Assembly (NCBI GenBank): GCA_013397115.1
Contig: VWZW01000482.1
Coordinates: forward strand, 134,854-198,853
Source: Edolisoma coerulescens
Taxonomy: Eukaryota; Chordata; Aves; Passeriformes; Campephagidae
Direction of reading: 5' to 3'
DNA length: 64,000 nucleotides
The stretch's first letter is position 1. Every line of letters begins with the position of its first letter. Positions 1 to 12,700 of this stretch are shown in pieces. The translations under genes and the position numbers were made by a program. The notes under the pieces were generated by a model. It had not been told where the DNA came from. It saw only the letters and a list, made by a program, of their open reading frames with translations, and made no database searches.

Positions 1-492
1 GCAGATCCTGTTCACTATAAGCAAACAAGAAACCTATTGAAACTGATGGAACTATTTCCCAGAAGAAATACAAAAAGGATTTGGCCCAGGCACATAATTT
101 AAAAATGACCTGAGTCCTGCCTTTGCAGGTGCAAAACGCAAATGGGTACACTCAAATATAGACATCCAGTCTACACTTCACGCCTCTTCCATGCAATACT
201 GGAATTTTTATTTACTATTTAGGTTTGTTTTTTTTGAGGGTAGTAGGGTGAGAAAGAATTAGGAAATGTTTTCACATTGAGCTAGGGAACCTGACCATCC
301 TGTCAGTGAAAGGAAGTAGTAAAGTTCCCATGGTCCCTCATTCCCATCCCCACTGGGATTTCTCAATTGCTAAAAGTCTGTGGACTACAGTTTTAGATTT
401 GTTTTCTTCAGCCTGGACTTCTAGTTGATCCTACTTTTAGAACTGATGTGCAGTATTTAGAGCCTGGCACAGAGCCACTGATATCATAAATC

Positions 493-516
493 CTCTCTGC
501 TAGCTCTAGCAGAGAG
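493..516. repeat. Perfect 11-bp inverted repeat
   Basis: The arms ctctctgctag and ctagcagagag are exact reverse complements around a 2-nt centre (ct). The structure is too short for a microRNA precursor. No element boundary or target-site duplication is seen around it, so it is listed as a plain quasi-palindrome. Confidence 0.8.
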
Positions 517-2236
517 CAGTTCCAGGCTCGGAGCTGTCTTCATGTTAGCACAATTTCTTAAATACTCACAAGATGGAAAAAAGGAAAGTGAATGAATTAT
601 TTGGGAATAAGTTTAGTAATCAAAGACTGAGAAGTTTTATTAAAACAAGAACAAAGTTCTTGTCATCAATTAAAGCCCTTTCATCTTTATGTAAATGCTA
701 AACAGAGAAATGATACTGTTTCTACTCCTTTCTGAAATGCATAGAGGATAGTGTGATGAGTATGCTGAGCCTTCAGCCCCGAGGGTTGCTCTGTGTGGGA
801 GGACACACCTGCCTAAACAGGAGCCATCCACGCCCACCTGTGAGAGCTCAACATCTGATTTCAGCACATGTTCATTTTGTCAAACTCCAGTTTGGCTCCA
901 GAAAAATCACCTACCCCCAAAATTTGGTCTTGCTTTTCCCTTCACCTGGAGACAATGAACAGAAACAAGCAGAGTTCTCAAAAGTAAAGCAGAACTATTT
1001 TATCATCAAGACACTAATTAAGATATCTTCTCCTGTTCAGTTTATTTTCTTGGGGTGAATTAAGACCATTGCGTTAAATTGAAAGTATTTTACATTTTTA
1101 GGGGAAAAAAAGTCATAAGATGCTGTTTATTTGCTGCATTTTCTATGCATATATGCTTGAAAATATAAGAAATAATGGGCTTGTTTTTCACTCTAAGTAT
1201 GAGATTCACAGACAGCACTGAGTTATTGGTTTCTGAAGGAAATATTATCCGGTCACCATAATGCTAAGCAGTATTACATTTTATTAGATAATTTCGGAAA
1301 AATGCTTACTTTAGAAAAAAAAAAACAACTCCACCAACCTGAAAGGAAAAAAACCCTGGCAACAGTTCTGCTGAAAAAAATATTTATATTTATATCAACC
1401 CCCTCATCTCGGTTCTTAGACACATCACTGTTTAAAATGCAGTCACCTGACAAAAACAGTTCTAATTATTACACCCTTGGGCTAACATTTTTCAGAGTGA
1501 CTGGCTAAAGTGCACTCCAGCTCATAATTTTTATCTCTGACAGTGGAAGACATAACCTAGTTTCCTCTAATGCAAAAAGTCTCTAATCTAGAGGGCAAGA
1601 CCCTTTTCCGTATAACACTGAAGGGAGAAAATGCAATTTGAGCACAGGGAAATTGCCCACATAGTTTGATAGTTCTACTGTTATCATTTTTTCCCCAGGA
1701 TTAAATGTCTTGTTTTATTTTATGCTAAATTGTGACCTGGCTCAGACTTGTATATATTCTTCATCGTATACTGGGAATTTTTTACTGTAAAAACAAAGGG
1801 ACCTAGAGATGTGGTCTAGTTTTCTTATTCACATTTTAGCTATTAAAATTTCCAGATTTCCTCATGGGGCAAAGGATATTTTTTTCTTAATAGATAGTCC
1901 TTGTTTTGGCAAGTGGCACTTGCAAACAATAAGCTTCATTCACCTCTGGGTTAATCCCGTTGTGTATCAGCACAAGGTGATTGATTTCATATTGGTGTAA
2001 TGCAGTAGTGAATCAGGCTCCAAGGTTTGAAAACAGAGCACTACATTAAAATCTTCATTTGTATCCTGACACACTGGGGAGCAGACTTTCAGATGGGTTT
2101 CTTCCCAATGTTGTTTCCTTGCAGTACGTTTTTCAGCACCAAAAATAAAATAATAATAATAAAAAAAAATCCACAATTTTGTGCTCATGAACACCACAGG
2201 GAACAAAAATTAGAAAGTCTCTTGGATAGCGAACTC

Positions 2237-2272
2237 CCTGAATTATACATGTACCTACCTGAATTATACATG
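2237..2272. repeat. Short tandem duplication, period 21
   Basis: The 15-mer cctgaattatacatg occurs at 2237-2251 and again, identical, at 2258-2272. It looks like a small replication-slippage duplication in AT-rich DNA. Confidence 0.85.
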
Positions 2273-2774
2273 CAATTGAGTAGTTAGATGCTAAACTACT
2301 AATACTTGCAGTAGAGGGTACCTGTCAAAATCTGGGCCTCGATGTGCAAACTCAACTGCTAACAGCCTCTCAGCTGAGATGAGCAAATTTACCGGTGTGC
2401 ACAGAGGGGGCTGCCTCACTCCAATTAGCACCACCCAAATGGTACAGCCTTCCCTCCCCCCTGACATCAGGGACACTACTGCATCTGTCCCCAGCTGAGC
2501 CTGACCAGAAAGACTCCTGGCAATATTAGGAGAAATGAATTAACCTTTTTCTCCTTTTTTTTTTGGTTCAGTTCACATAGGCAGTGGCTGAATAATAAAT
2601 TGCCCTGAATCTTATAAAGCCAAAAATGCTGAAGAGTTTCAAAGAAGTGAGTCAGGAATGCTGGAAGAGTTGCTTTTTGTGCTGTGTTTTTATTAACAAT
2701 TTTTTTTCTCCCATCCTAAGAACCACCTTTTCCTTTGTAGCTTGACAGCTGCTGCTTAACACCTTTTTTTCCAG

Positions 2775-2922
2775 CTGGCAGGGCAGCAGGGTGAGCATGT
2801 TTGTGGTTAGTATGCATTGCTTTTGTGAGCAGCAGGGGCACCGGTTCCCTCCTGAAAATGCATGTCACCCTCACAACTTGAACATCTTCCATCACTTTGA
2901 GGACTACCTAGAAATACCAGAG
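2775..2922 (+). other. Exon-like open segment, product unknown
   Basis: A good acceptor-like sequence (a run of T, then ccag) ends at 2774 and a donor-like GAG|gtaaaa follows 2922. The 148 nt between are open in the frame that starts one base in, and end on a complete codon. The encoded peptide is rich in Cys and His, includes CEQQGHRFPP and ends FEDYLEIPE. I do not recognise a family. Upstream, the same frame is closed by a TGA at 2743-2745. It could be an exon of an unidentified gene or a lncRNA, or it could be chance; open stretches of this length are common in a window of this size. Confidence 0.22.
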
Positions 2923-5900
2923 GTAAAAGTACCATCCAAATAAAGGAGAATCAAAGCTATCTTTTGTTAAAAACCTGATAGTGGCAATGATTTTGTTAGT
3001 CCACCTTCTTCTTTAAACTGGACTCCATTTTTTTAAAAACACTGATGCTCAACAGAGTTTTCAGTGAATTATAGTACTTTGTGCTGGTGAGTCAGTGCTG
3101 GATGGTCTCCTTCACCTTTTTTTAAGGACAGAGAGTGAGTGAATGTGAGCAGGGCAAACAGGGGCCTGAGGCCATAATAACCAGGAAGCCTAAATCTGTG
3201 AAAATCTCTTGGGTTCAGATTCTGGGCAGAGAGCATTTTTTTCTTTTTTTATATACATTCTTTTCTGTGTATGCACATCTGTTTGCAGGATCTCATCCTA
3301 CACTTGCATAGAAGATCACAGGGTTTTGTAGCATCCATGCTGCAGGCTGAAATTGTGAAGGGAACAATGGCTCTGAAGGGCGATTTTGATTGCCTGGCTA
3401 GGGCTTCATAGGACATGATATAGTTACTGCATGAGACCATAAAATGTAGGATACTCGGTGGGTAGACTCTTGCTTAAATGAGGTTACCCTTTGCAATCAG
3501 AAGAGGCAGCTGAGATGTTGAGTACTAAAGCCTGAGTTTAGCTGACCAGTGCAATCACAGCAAAATGGTATCTCCCCAGATATTACACATTATTAGAAGG
3601 TTTCCTTGTATTTTTGTGGTTAGTGAGGCAAGCAGGGAGATGTAAAGCAAACTATTTAGTTTCTACCATCAAGAATCACAGCATTAGTAATTAATATCTA
3701 AATTACCTTGTTTTCTACATTTTTTTCTGCCTATGAGAACTTGAGCTCATAGAACATCAGAAGAATCCTAAGCAATTTCCAAGAAAATTTCTATTCTGAA
3801 ACAAGCCCATCAATATTAAACGTGTCTTATACTACTGCAATCAGGCGTGTAAGTGATCCTTACTCCTGGCCATGGCAGACCCCTGCAAAGGTCAAAGAGT
3901 TTTTGATGTCACCCTGAACCATCAGTCCTTAGCCATCCTGCTCAGACAACTGCTTGTCAGCCTGCCCAGTGGCAGGAGAAGCCCAATTCCTCTCAGATGC
4001 TGTAGGAGACACATGATTAATAGCTTTTAGTCAGTCCTGGTGAGTAGGATTGTAGTCAATGAGAAAGGCTTAACACCCATTCACCACGACATCTGTCCTC
4101 TGGTAGCTAGGTTTCATGATGGTCTATCCTTTGATATGGATTAACTGATGGCTTGTCCTTCAATGAGGCACAGTATAAATACTGAAAGATCCTTCATAGC
4201 ACTGGTGTTTAAATTCAGACTGACAAATGAGCTGTAACCACTACCTGAGGGAATAATCATACAGCAGCTCTTATGCAGCCAATGAATTGGCAAGGCAGGA
4301 GCTTCCTACGGGCAGGTCACTCCAATAACCTCTGCTGAAACCCAAGCTCTGAGCAGCAAAGGGCTGAAACATGCCCAAACTCCTGGAAAGAGTCACCCCA
4401 GAGGCCAAAGGATAATGCAGATTTTGTAATGCAGACCACAGTATGGAACACATCAAGGAATGCACGTAAAAAGCAAGAGATCCATAATCAGCAAACGATG
4501 CTTGAAGGTACTTCTGGTGGTGCTTGGAAAGGACAGTGAACAGCATTTACACCTTCTTGGGGTGAATCCCACTCCTTTTCAAAGAATGCCTACAGGCATG
4601 AGCCTGCATTATTCTCACCTTCTGACTCCCTCTCTTTGGGCACTGTCACACGCTCCCATGGTGCCACGCACTCTGTCAACTCACCAGTCCCATGTGAGCG
4701 GTGTTGCTGGTCTTTCTGAAGCCCTGCTATTTGAAGCCTGGTACTTCTCTGAGATGATATTGTCTCCCTCATGGAGGAGGACAGTTGAACAGTCCAGACC
4801 TCAGCTTCATGTAAATAATTTGTTAGAACAGAACGATCTTGACACATATACAGTATTTTATAAGAAAGAAGATCATTTATCAGGGCAGCAAAAAAACCCT
4901 TGTCCTTTTTTCTTTTTGTTTTTGTGAGAGCTGCATAGACTAGAAAGGAATAAGCCTTTTTAATCATTTGTACTACAAGTAGTTGGATAGAGTAGCTGGG
5001 ATGATGAAGTGTTTTTGAACCAACCCTTAATGGTATGTTGTTTAATGATTGCAGAGGGGAAAAGTGGGGAAAAGCCAATCAGTGGTCAGTGGGAGATCTG
5101 CAGTTCACTTCACCAAAGCTAGGATTCATCACAAGTCTGCTGCTGACAGCAGTGTTGATGGACATCCTAAAACCACTGCAGTATTATGTCATTGTTTAGT
5201 TGGGAATGGAGTATATTTGTGCCTCGGGAGTAATTCACTGTATCACCTAAACAACTTAATCATCTAAGTTTTTCACGTGTATGCAAGAGGCAGACCCAGA
5301 TATTTGAAAAGGAAAAACAATCTTAATACATTTGAATACCTACTGGAGGATACAAAATGCCTGTATTTTCCTAGGGAATTCTTCATTTTAGCTGCACTGT
5401 TTCTGAACTGTAGCTCTGGTTTAATAATTTTCAGCCTGCTACATAATGAATTTCACTGTTACACATTTTCATATTCAAGAGTAGAAAACTGTAAGGAACT
5501 GAAAGAGGAAAGCACTAACAGTTTATAGGCACAGTACTGTAAAATGGTTGTATTTCTGCAGTAGAGTTACTGATTTGATTGCCTTTCTTTAAACAACTTA
5601 CCTACTTTCCTTAAATATAAATTACACACATGAAGAAAATAACCCCATGTATGTTTCATTTAGGTATTTTCTGTCCACGTGCTCATGAAGGAACTGGAAA
5701 GGTTCAGGAAGACCAGGCATAACATGTCATGTTATGTGCATTAAGTCTGACTTCTTCCAAAATTAAGCAGAAGTAAAACAAAGAGAAGACACATGCTTAG
5801 TTAAGAAGGATACAATATAAACTTTAACTCATCTACATAATCGTCATTTAGGAGTGCAGTGTAAATAACATCACACATGTTCACTTTCATACAGAATGCA

Positions 5901-7147
5901 TGAAATACTTCAGAGTAGCTTCCTAAAACAATCTTGTGGACTGCAATTTTTTTGAGCAATCCAAACATCCCCATTAGACAAACCAAACAGGATTCAGAAA
6001 ATGCAGGATTCCAACACTTTCCCCCAGGATCAGAGGACCGCTGAGCATTCTTGTTCAATTTAAACAAAGTAAATGGCATACCCTCCATTAGTATACCCTC
6101 CCCTAATGGGCACCCCCACTGGGGACATTGTTCAGGCACCACCACGGACACGTCCAAAGTGCAGCTGGATATGTAAACAAGGGCATAATCCGCCTGAAAG
6201 AATACTCACAGTTTGGCAGAGCTTGCTATGTTGTTAATGTATTGTGCCAAAGCAATAACAAAGCCGTCATTTTAAAGTTTATTTGCGAGATTTTACTAAT
6301 CAAGAAATTTTCCAGAAATTACTTCTGAAGGAGGGACCTCCATTTGGGGGAAGTCACCATTTTGGGGAAGAAAGTTTTCAGATGACTTTTTTTCTTATCT
6401 GTAGCCTGTCCCTCAGAATAAATAACAATTTAGTCTGAGTGCATTTGAGACAGAAAACACGTTGCTATTATACAATGTAAGGGGAGCCTTCTGGGTTTTT
6501 ATTTTGCATTCTCTCAATTTCTTGCAAGACCAATCAGGCTTTAGGTTACAGTTCTTCATTAGGCTGGAGATAGTCAAGGCGCTGTACCTTGGCTTATTAG
6601 TGATGAATTAAAAACATTAGCAGTTATAAATTTAATATAGTCATCCTGTTAATGCACAAACCAATATTCCTGAGTTTGGTACTCCAAGGAAAGAAAGTAG
6701 CTTGGCAATTTTTTCAGTTTTATTGGTTGATAGTCTGGATTTTTAAAGTTTTTCTTGTGTTTTTGGGACAGTCATAAAAATGGCAGAATAATGTGGCAGG
6801 AAAAGATGACATTTTGAAAATCAGATTTCCATGAGCCTTCAGTCTGACAGAATCAATGGTCTGAGGTAAAACTGCACCCAGACGTACTAGCAAGATTTGT
6901 TACGGATATGACTAATCAAAACAAAATACTAAACCTTTTTCTTTTTCTAATTTAAAAAGAAAATGTCTTAGAAATTAAGGAGGGAAGTTTTCTAAATGTA
7001 TTACATACGAAAGAAGGCCAGAGTACAACAGGGAAAATGATGACTGGTTAATTTTGTTATTGCATGCCTTCATAATACTCAATATTCACGGCACTTTCAC
7101 TGAAAAAGCAATATTTTTAAATAGTCAGTTAGTGTTAGAATAATGTT
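2923..7147. other. Unique non-coding sequence
   Basis: No gene is supported. Overlapping open frames on opposite strands (4460-4927 on +, 4590-5078 on -) encode nothing recognisable and mirror each other, which suggests chance absence of stops. The segment 6110-6310 and the part around 6580-6650, with several TTAT/ATTA-type motifs and few homopolymers, read like conserved non-coding DNA, but this cannot be shown without alignment. Confidence 0.5.
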
Positions 7148-7225
7148 TTGTGGTTTTTTTTAAATTATTTTTTGATTTTTAAATTTAATTTTTTAAAAAT
7201 TTTATTTTTTAATTTTCTTTCTTTA
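7148..7225. repeat. A/T-only low-complexity tract
   Basis: This is a nearly pure A/T stretch dominated by T runs of 4-8 interspersed with short A runs. The long open frame across it (7148-7516, Phe/Leu/Ile-rich at its start) is a product of that composition and is not a gene. Confidence 0.85.
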
Positions 7226-8910
7226 ACATTACATCATATGTTTGGTATATTTTGGTGGCTCCAAAAAGAAATATGTGTATGCCTTTTATATGTGCTGTGT
7301 TCAGCTCCAATTAAAATCATTGTTAGCTCTATATTTGTGGGTAAACTTTTGACCATTTGCAATGCTGCTAAAGTGGACACTGCTACAAACATTTCTGCAT
7401 ACAGGATCTCTGTATATCCAGATAAATTATTACTGCGCATGCACAGAACAGATGTGTATACACAGAAGAAATTCAGTATGCTCCTGCTACATTTAGACCA
7501 TTGGCTTGTCCTGTGACATGATGAACTTCCTACATAGGTCTGGTTCAGCTGAGCATGTTTGGCCGGTCCCATGGCCCTGCATTGCTGTATGTGTGTACTC
7601 CAGCTGCCACACTTCAATTTATCACTTTGATACCTGTTGCGTTCAACAGGTGTATGTTTAAGCTGTTTTTCAAAGAAAGTGTAACTGGAAACCCTTATCT
7701 GACATATAAACCTAATCAGAACTAAGAATTGATAAAAACCCCCATGTATTTTGGTCTAGCTTGACCCTGTTTCTTTGCAGGAATTCCTTTGCTGAATTCT
7801 TTTGCAGCTGAGGTGCTGCTAATACTGCTGCATATTGACCATTCCACTGTTTCTACAGATCTGTGCTATGGAAAAGATTCCTGTACAACGTGTCATTAAC
7901 CTTAAAAGCCTCCTACACCTCAAACACTGCAGTTGCTGACTATGCTAATATTTTCAAAGGAAAGTTCAAAATTCCCTATAGCCAATGCTTTCAGACCTGA
8001 TGAGGTAGGGCTTTCAACCTTACAGCTTGTGGTCAGACAAAGTAAAACTAGAGCAAAGCCTTTAATTTCTCAGATGTGATATCTCTTTCTTTGTGCTAAG
8101 GTGCACACTGTAGTTGGGGATGGTGACCCTCAAGTTAAGCATTTAGATTGACTTGATTTTTACAACTGTCGAATGTGTGATTTGACTGGCTGCCAGCTGA
8201 CCTTTCTTCTGGATCAAACCCAAAGGGCCAGGTAAAAGAATTCTCTTTTGTCAAGGATGTTTTCTTCATTTTTGAGATCTATGAATGGAAAATAATGTTA
8301 TCACTGACCACAAAATATAGATGTTCTTACGTCACAGCCATTTTCATTCTTGTGGCTGTGAGAGGTTTATTATAGAATATTTGTGACAGATGTCCTTTAT
8401 GTGATATTCAACTCAAGGAGAAGGCAGTGGTTTAATATCAAATACAGACATGTCTGTCATTTCAGATGTTGCTGGCTTTGATTCCCCAATATAATAAGAG
8501 CAACAACAACAGCAATAATAATAACTTATGGATATTATAATTTTAAATCAAAGAGCTTATTATTTTTCACAGCCCTGACAGTTTTTGTTCTATTTCTTTG
8601 ATGATCATAAAGCCACCTTCTCAACATCACAATCTCCTAACACAATGCTATAATTACATATTAATTATCTCAGTGCTGAAAAATACTTCTGTCTTGGTCA
8701 AAGAATTGAAAACAATGGCTCAGGTGACAGTGACATGTCATTTTAGATCAATACCTTGAGACAAGTTGAGCCATGAGTGAAGCACAGCACAGAATTTACT
8801 GCAGCTACCTGCAAGCATAGTCCAGGGTCTCTGAATCCCTGCGTGAGTCAAACTGACCCTCCTCTACTTTGGAGTTGGTAAGCATGGTGTCACAAAATTA
8901 AATAGGGAAG

Positions 8911-8960
8911 AAAGCAAAAAAACCCAAACCAAAAACCCAAAAAAACCCCTGCCACCCCAA
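8911..8960. repeat. A/C-rich low-complexity run
   Basis: Runs of A alternate with CCC or CC blocks. It may be a decayed simple repeat or the remains of a poly-A-like tail, but no element is recognisable on either side. Confidence 0.7.
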
Positions 8961-9692
8961 AATGAAAAGCAGACACGAAAAAAGAAAATATGTGTTTAAG
9001 AAGTCTATGTTGTCATACCTTCCACCTGGAGAAGCCAAAACTTAGTAAAGAGAGGGAGACTTATAATTAAAAATGTGTCTATTTTTTTCCCCTCAGAAAA
9101 TAATTGGTGAACTGTGAATTTATACCTTTTATCAGGAGGTACTACAGAACGCAGAGAAAAATAGATACTCAATTCCTACAGCTATTCTTCTTCACCAATG
9201 TCAGTTCTTGATGCATTTGATGAGGATTGGGGTCCATCTGACTTCAATCTCTGAAGCAGACTACTTGCAGGTGCTACATATAAGAAGACTGCATATAAGA
9301 ATATGTGCACGTTCTTCCCCCCCGGCCCCCACTCAAAAGTGCATGGAAGAAACAAGGATTTAAAACTTTTCTTTCTGTTTTCTGTAAAAGCAGTGGAAGG
9401 GTCACAAAGAATCATTAGAAGCATACCAAATTTCTGAAATAATAGGTGCCTTTTATTGTTTTATGTTGGTACCATAGAGGTGAAATAGTGAAGTAATTTT
9501 GCCTGCTGTTGAAACAATATACCTCTTCATTATTATACATAGCTTTCAAGCATATTGTTATTTGAGGATATAGTGTATCCAGCTGGTTGCTTATATAATC
9601 TTGAGGTTTAAATTTATAGAGTAGGATTTTTAGTGTATTTATGATGCTTATTAAAAAGGTATTTAAAAATGTATTTTAAAAGTAACTTGTGC

Positions 9693-9720
9693 AATATATT
9701 ATATATATTATATATATAAT
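9693..9720. repeat. (TA)n-type microsatellite
   Basis: This is an imperfect alternation of TATAT and ATTATA over about 28 bp, able to form a short self-complementary stem. No element boundaries are visible. Confidence 0.75.
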
Positions 9721-12700
9721 TAAGTCTTGCTTAACACATACACAGAAACTTAAAACTGATCCAGATTTTCGGTTCAGAACTTCAACAATGAGTGAAAACG
9801 TAAGAGATTGCCAAAATACCTAATTTCCTGTAGACATGGCTTACATTGTGAAACATTTTAGTTCTATGTGAAAAAAAGATTTTTGGGGGACCACTTTAGC
9901 TGAAAGGAAGTAGTACAGGAGATCAGCTTGGTTTCTATGGATGAAAACCAAAGGACTGTTAATCTAGGTGCCAGATTAATTGTCTGAGTTGACCTCTTTG
10001 AAAACTCAACTCTTTCTCTCAAATTCCCTGGAAAAGCCTTGCGTGTGTTTTGGTATGTTCTGGTGTAATGACGGCCAATTGTTAAATGACCTACATTTCC
10101 ATTAGTGCTACTTTAGAAAATAGGATGGTTTTACAGCAGTTGAAATAACTAAAACACCTTTTTTTACTTGTAGCTTGCACATACCATTCCTCTGTATGCT
10201 CCTAATCTGAAAAAATCTCTAGAGCACCATTGTACACACAAGTAACACTCTCCAAATCACTAAAGACTTTGAAGTCTGTAAACACTTACATTTGGGCCAT
10301 ATGTAAAGCTCCAAGACATCTAGCTCCAGAGATGCTTAAAGCTTTGGTTCAGGGTGAAGCCCAAGGTGGGAGTCTTCACTGAGGTATTCCGTTGTCTGCG
10401 TTGTGAACAGAGAGCAAAAAAAGAAGTACCATGGATTACTCAGATGTTAAACTATCTACATGCAGTTTTGAGAATGAACAATCAAATCCTGCCAGGAGAG
10501 ATGGTTTTGCTCTGCTCATGACTAATTTATAACTGATCACCCAGGTAATATAGAAGCATTGAAACCTGTCATCCATAGGCTCTTGGTTAGATATGTGGAA
10601 TTTACCTAAAGCATGAAGATTGAAGGTAAGGATTTGCCATATTGCTTAGAAGCAACAGAACTGATACCCTGCTTCTGCGGCAGTGCAGCTCTCTGAAAAT
10701 ACCAAGGCTTCATGGTATAGTCTAGAATAGCATGTGGTCCACAGAAGAAAACAAAATTCAGCCTTAAATTGTACAGGTTTTTCAGCCAATGGCTTATCTA
10801 AGAAATTTCAGTAATGGATGTGAGAAAAAGAGAGAAATGAGCCCTTCACATTTAAATTCAGGACATAAAGATACTGAGTCAGCAAAAATACTGTTATCAA
10901 GCTGCTAGTGTGTCATACGTGCTGGTGAGAAAACCTGCTGGTGTGTTGAGAAATCCTTATGTACGGTGGACTAAGGTTTCTATCACACTGAAGTCCATGT
11001 TAAACATCTGTGACTTTGACCTCTAAGCAGACATATCTGTGAGAGTGTGGAGTGGTAATTTTTGCTGTATGCTGAAGAGCAAGTGAAACAGTAGAAGCAG
11101 CAGATCCTTAAGGGTCTAACTATTCAGTGCTCTGAAAACCACATTTAGCAGTCTCATTGAAGGTGATGGTTAGAGCAGTGCTTGAAAAATCTGTGACAAA
11201 TCCTCTATGATCCTCTGAAGTAAACTGTGCAAATTACATTGGTTTCATTTTGGAAACTGTTAAAAGTAGTCAACAACTAGTACGGTTGGGCTGGGACTTT
11301 GATGGTGCCTTAATTTTGGGTGGGATGAGCAGTTGAAGAGAACTGGGCACACAGTTCAATGTCTTTCCTGGAGCTCTTACAGCATAAGGAATGTGAATAA
11401 AAACTAGATTGTTTTATGTGGTGTTTTAGCCCTCCTAAAGCCTCCATCCCATGCCTTTCTTGTGCTATCTCAACACATCAAGAGCTAGGACTTTTTCTGA
11501 TTAATTTCATAAAAAATCAAACTTAGTTCAAAAATCATCCTGCCTTGTCTAAAAAAACCACAGTGAATAAAAGCAAATCCCTCACCTGGCATAAAAAAGG
11601 TCTTTGGAATCACACAAATGCTTCATTCTTTCTCTGTATAGATTATAGAGCTGTTTTATATTAAGGCCTACTTGGGAATTATTTGATCTAAAGGTTCCTT
11701 ATTGGTTCCAGTTTGGGCAGGCACAGTCCTATTTGGATAAATAGATTGTGTTCAAAAGGACCAACAAAAGAAAAATGGCCCTAAATTAATAAAATGATAA
11801 TGATTCTTTGGGTTCAGAAAGCAGATGGTCGCGTATCACCCCAATACCTTTTTTGAACCGCTTTACAATTTTTGGAATCGGAGATAAACAATTTAGTCTC
11901 TCAATTAATAAGCATGTAAGGTACTGAAACAGAAGTTCTGAAAGCAACATGATAAGTAAACTGTGTTGTCAAATCCCCACCAGAAAGAATTTATTGGTAG
12001 TCTTTTATTCCTTCTGAATAAATCTTGCTGACCAATTCTTCTGAAATATAAATGAACAAACAAATGCACAAGGAGAACTTCCATCATACCAGCCTCATGC
12101 TGAATTATAGCTCAACTCTGTCAGCAGCTGTGGCTGGCCACAGACCCCATTTAATTGCACAAGAACATATTTACCAGTATGTTAAATAAATAAATATTTT
12201 CTCTTACTCAGTGGACATATATTGGGAAATTTCTAGATCTTTCATTTTCAAGACTTTTTTCATGTCTGGTGGGGTCAATTGGTTTTGTGTTTATTCCTTC
12301 TCCCTTTCTTCCTCCCACCAAGGGCTCATAGTGACTACTACTTACACAAGCCTTTTACTGCTTTAAAAGAGCTGAATTGTTACAGCAATTATATGCTTCC
12401 AACCTCATCTCAAATACCATTTCAAATTATGTTTGGATGAAAGCTTATAGCTTAAAATACGTGATAAATAAATGCTGCATAAATGTTCACGAATTTTTGA
12501 AAATGGCCTTTGTAACCCACTTTTTTCTTATTTAGCCACACCAAATTGGCATTCTCCCTAGGCACGTTATTTTTTCCTAGACTGAAAAGGAGAGGAGGAC
12601 AGAAAGGTATGAAGGTTTAGTACTTTTCTAATTTCTTGTGAGATGCTTTCCATTATGGTTGTAGGGCCAGTTTAAATACCTAAGATAGCATGGCAGAAAG

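Larger units (their letters stand above)
1..2774. other. Unique AT-rich non-coding sequence
   Basis: No recognisable gene or mobile element is seen here. The stretch holds a perfect short inverted repeat (493-516), a 101-codon open frame at 753-1058 with no splice-like boundaries or recognisable protein, and a small tandem duplication (2237-2272). The block around 2300-2510 is visibly richer in G+C than its flanks but has no convincing reading frame. Confidence 0.6.

Noticed and set aside
3870..4030. 52-codon frame starting MADPCKGQRVFDV in a good initiation context
   Set aside because: Short, without splice signals or recognisable family; not distinguishable from chance.
4460..5078. Overlapping 155- and 162-codon frames on opposite strands
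   Set aside because: Mirror-image openness reflects local lack of stop-forming triplets; neither product is recognisable.
7148..7516. 122-codon membrane-protein-like frame
   Set aside because: Its start is the A/T low-complexity tract, which yields Phe/Leu/Ile codons by composition.
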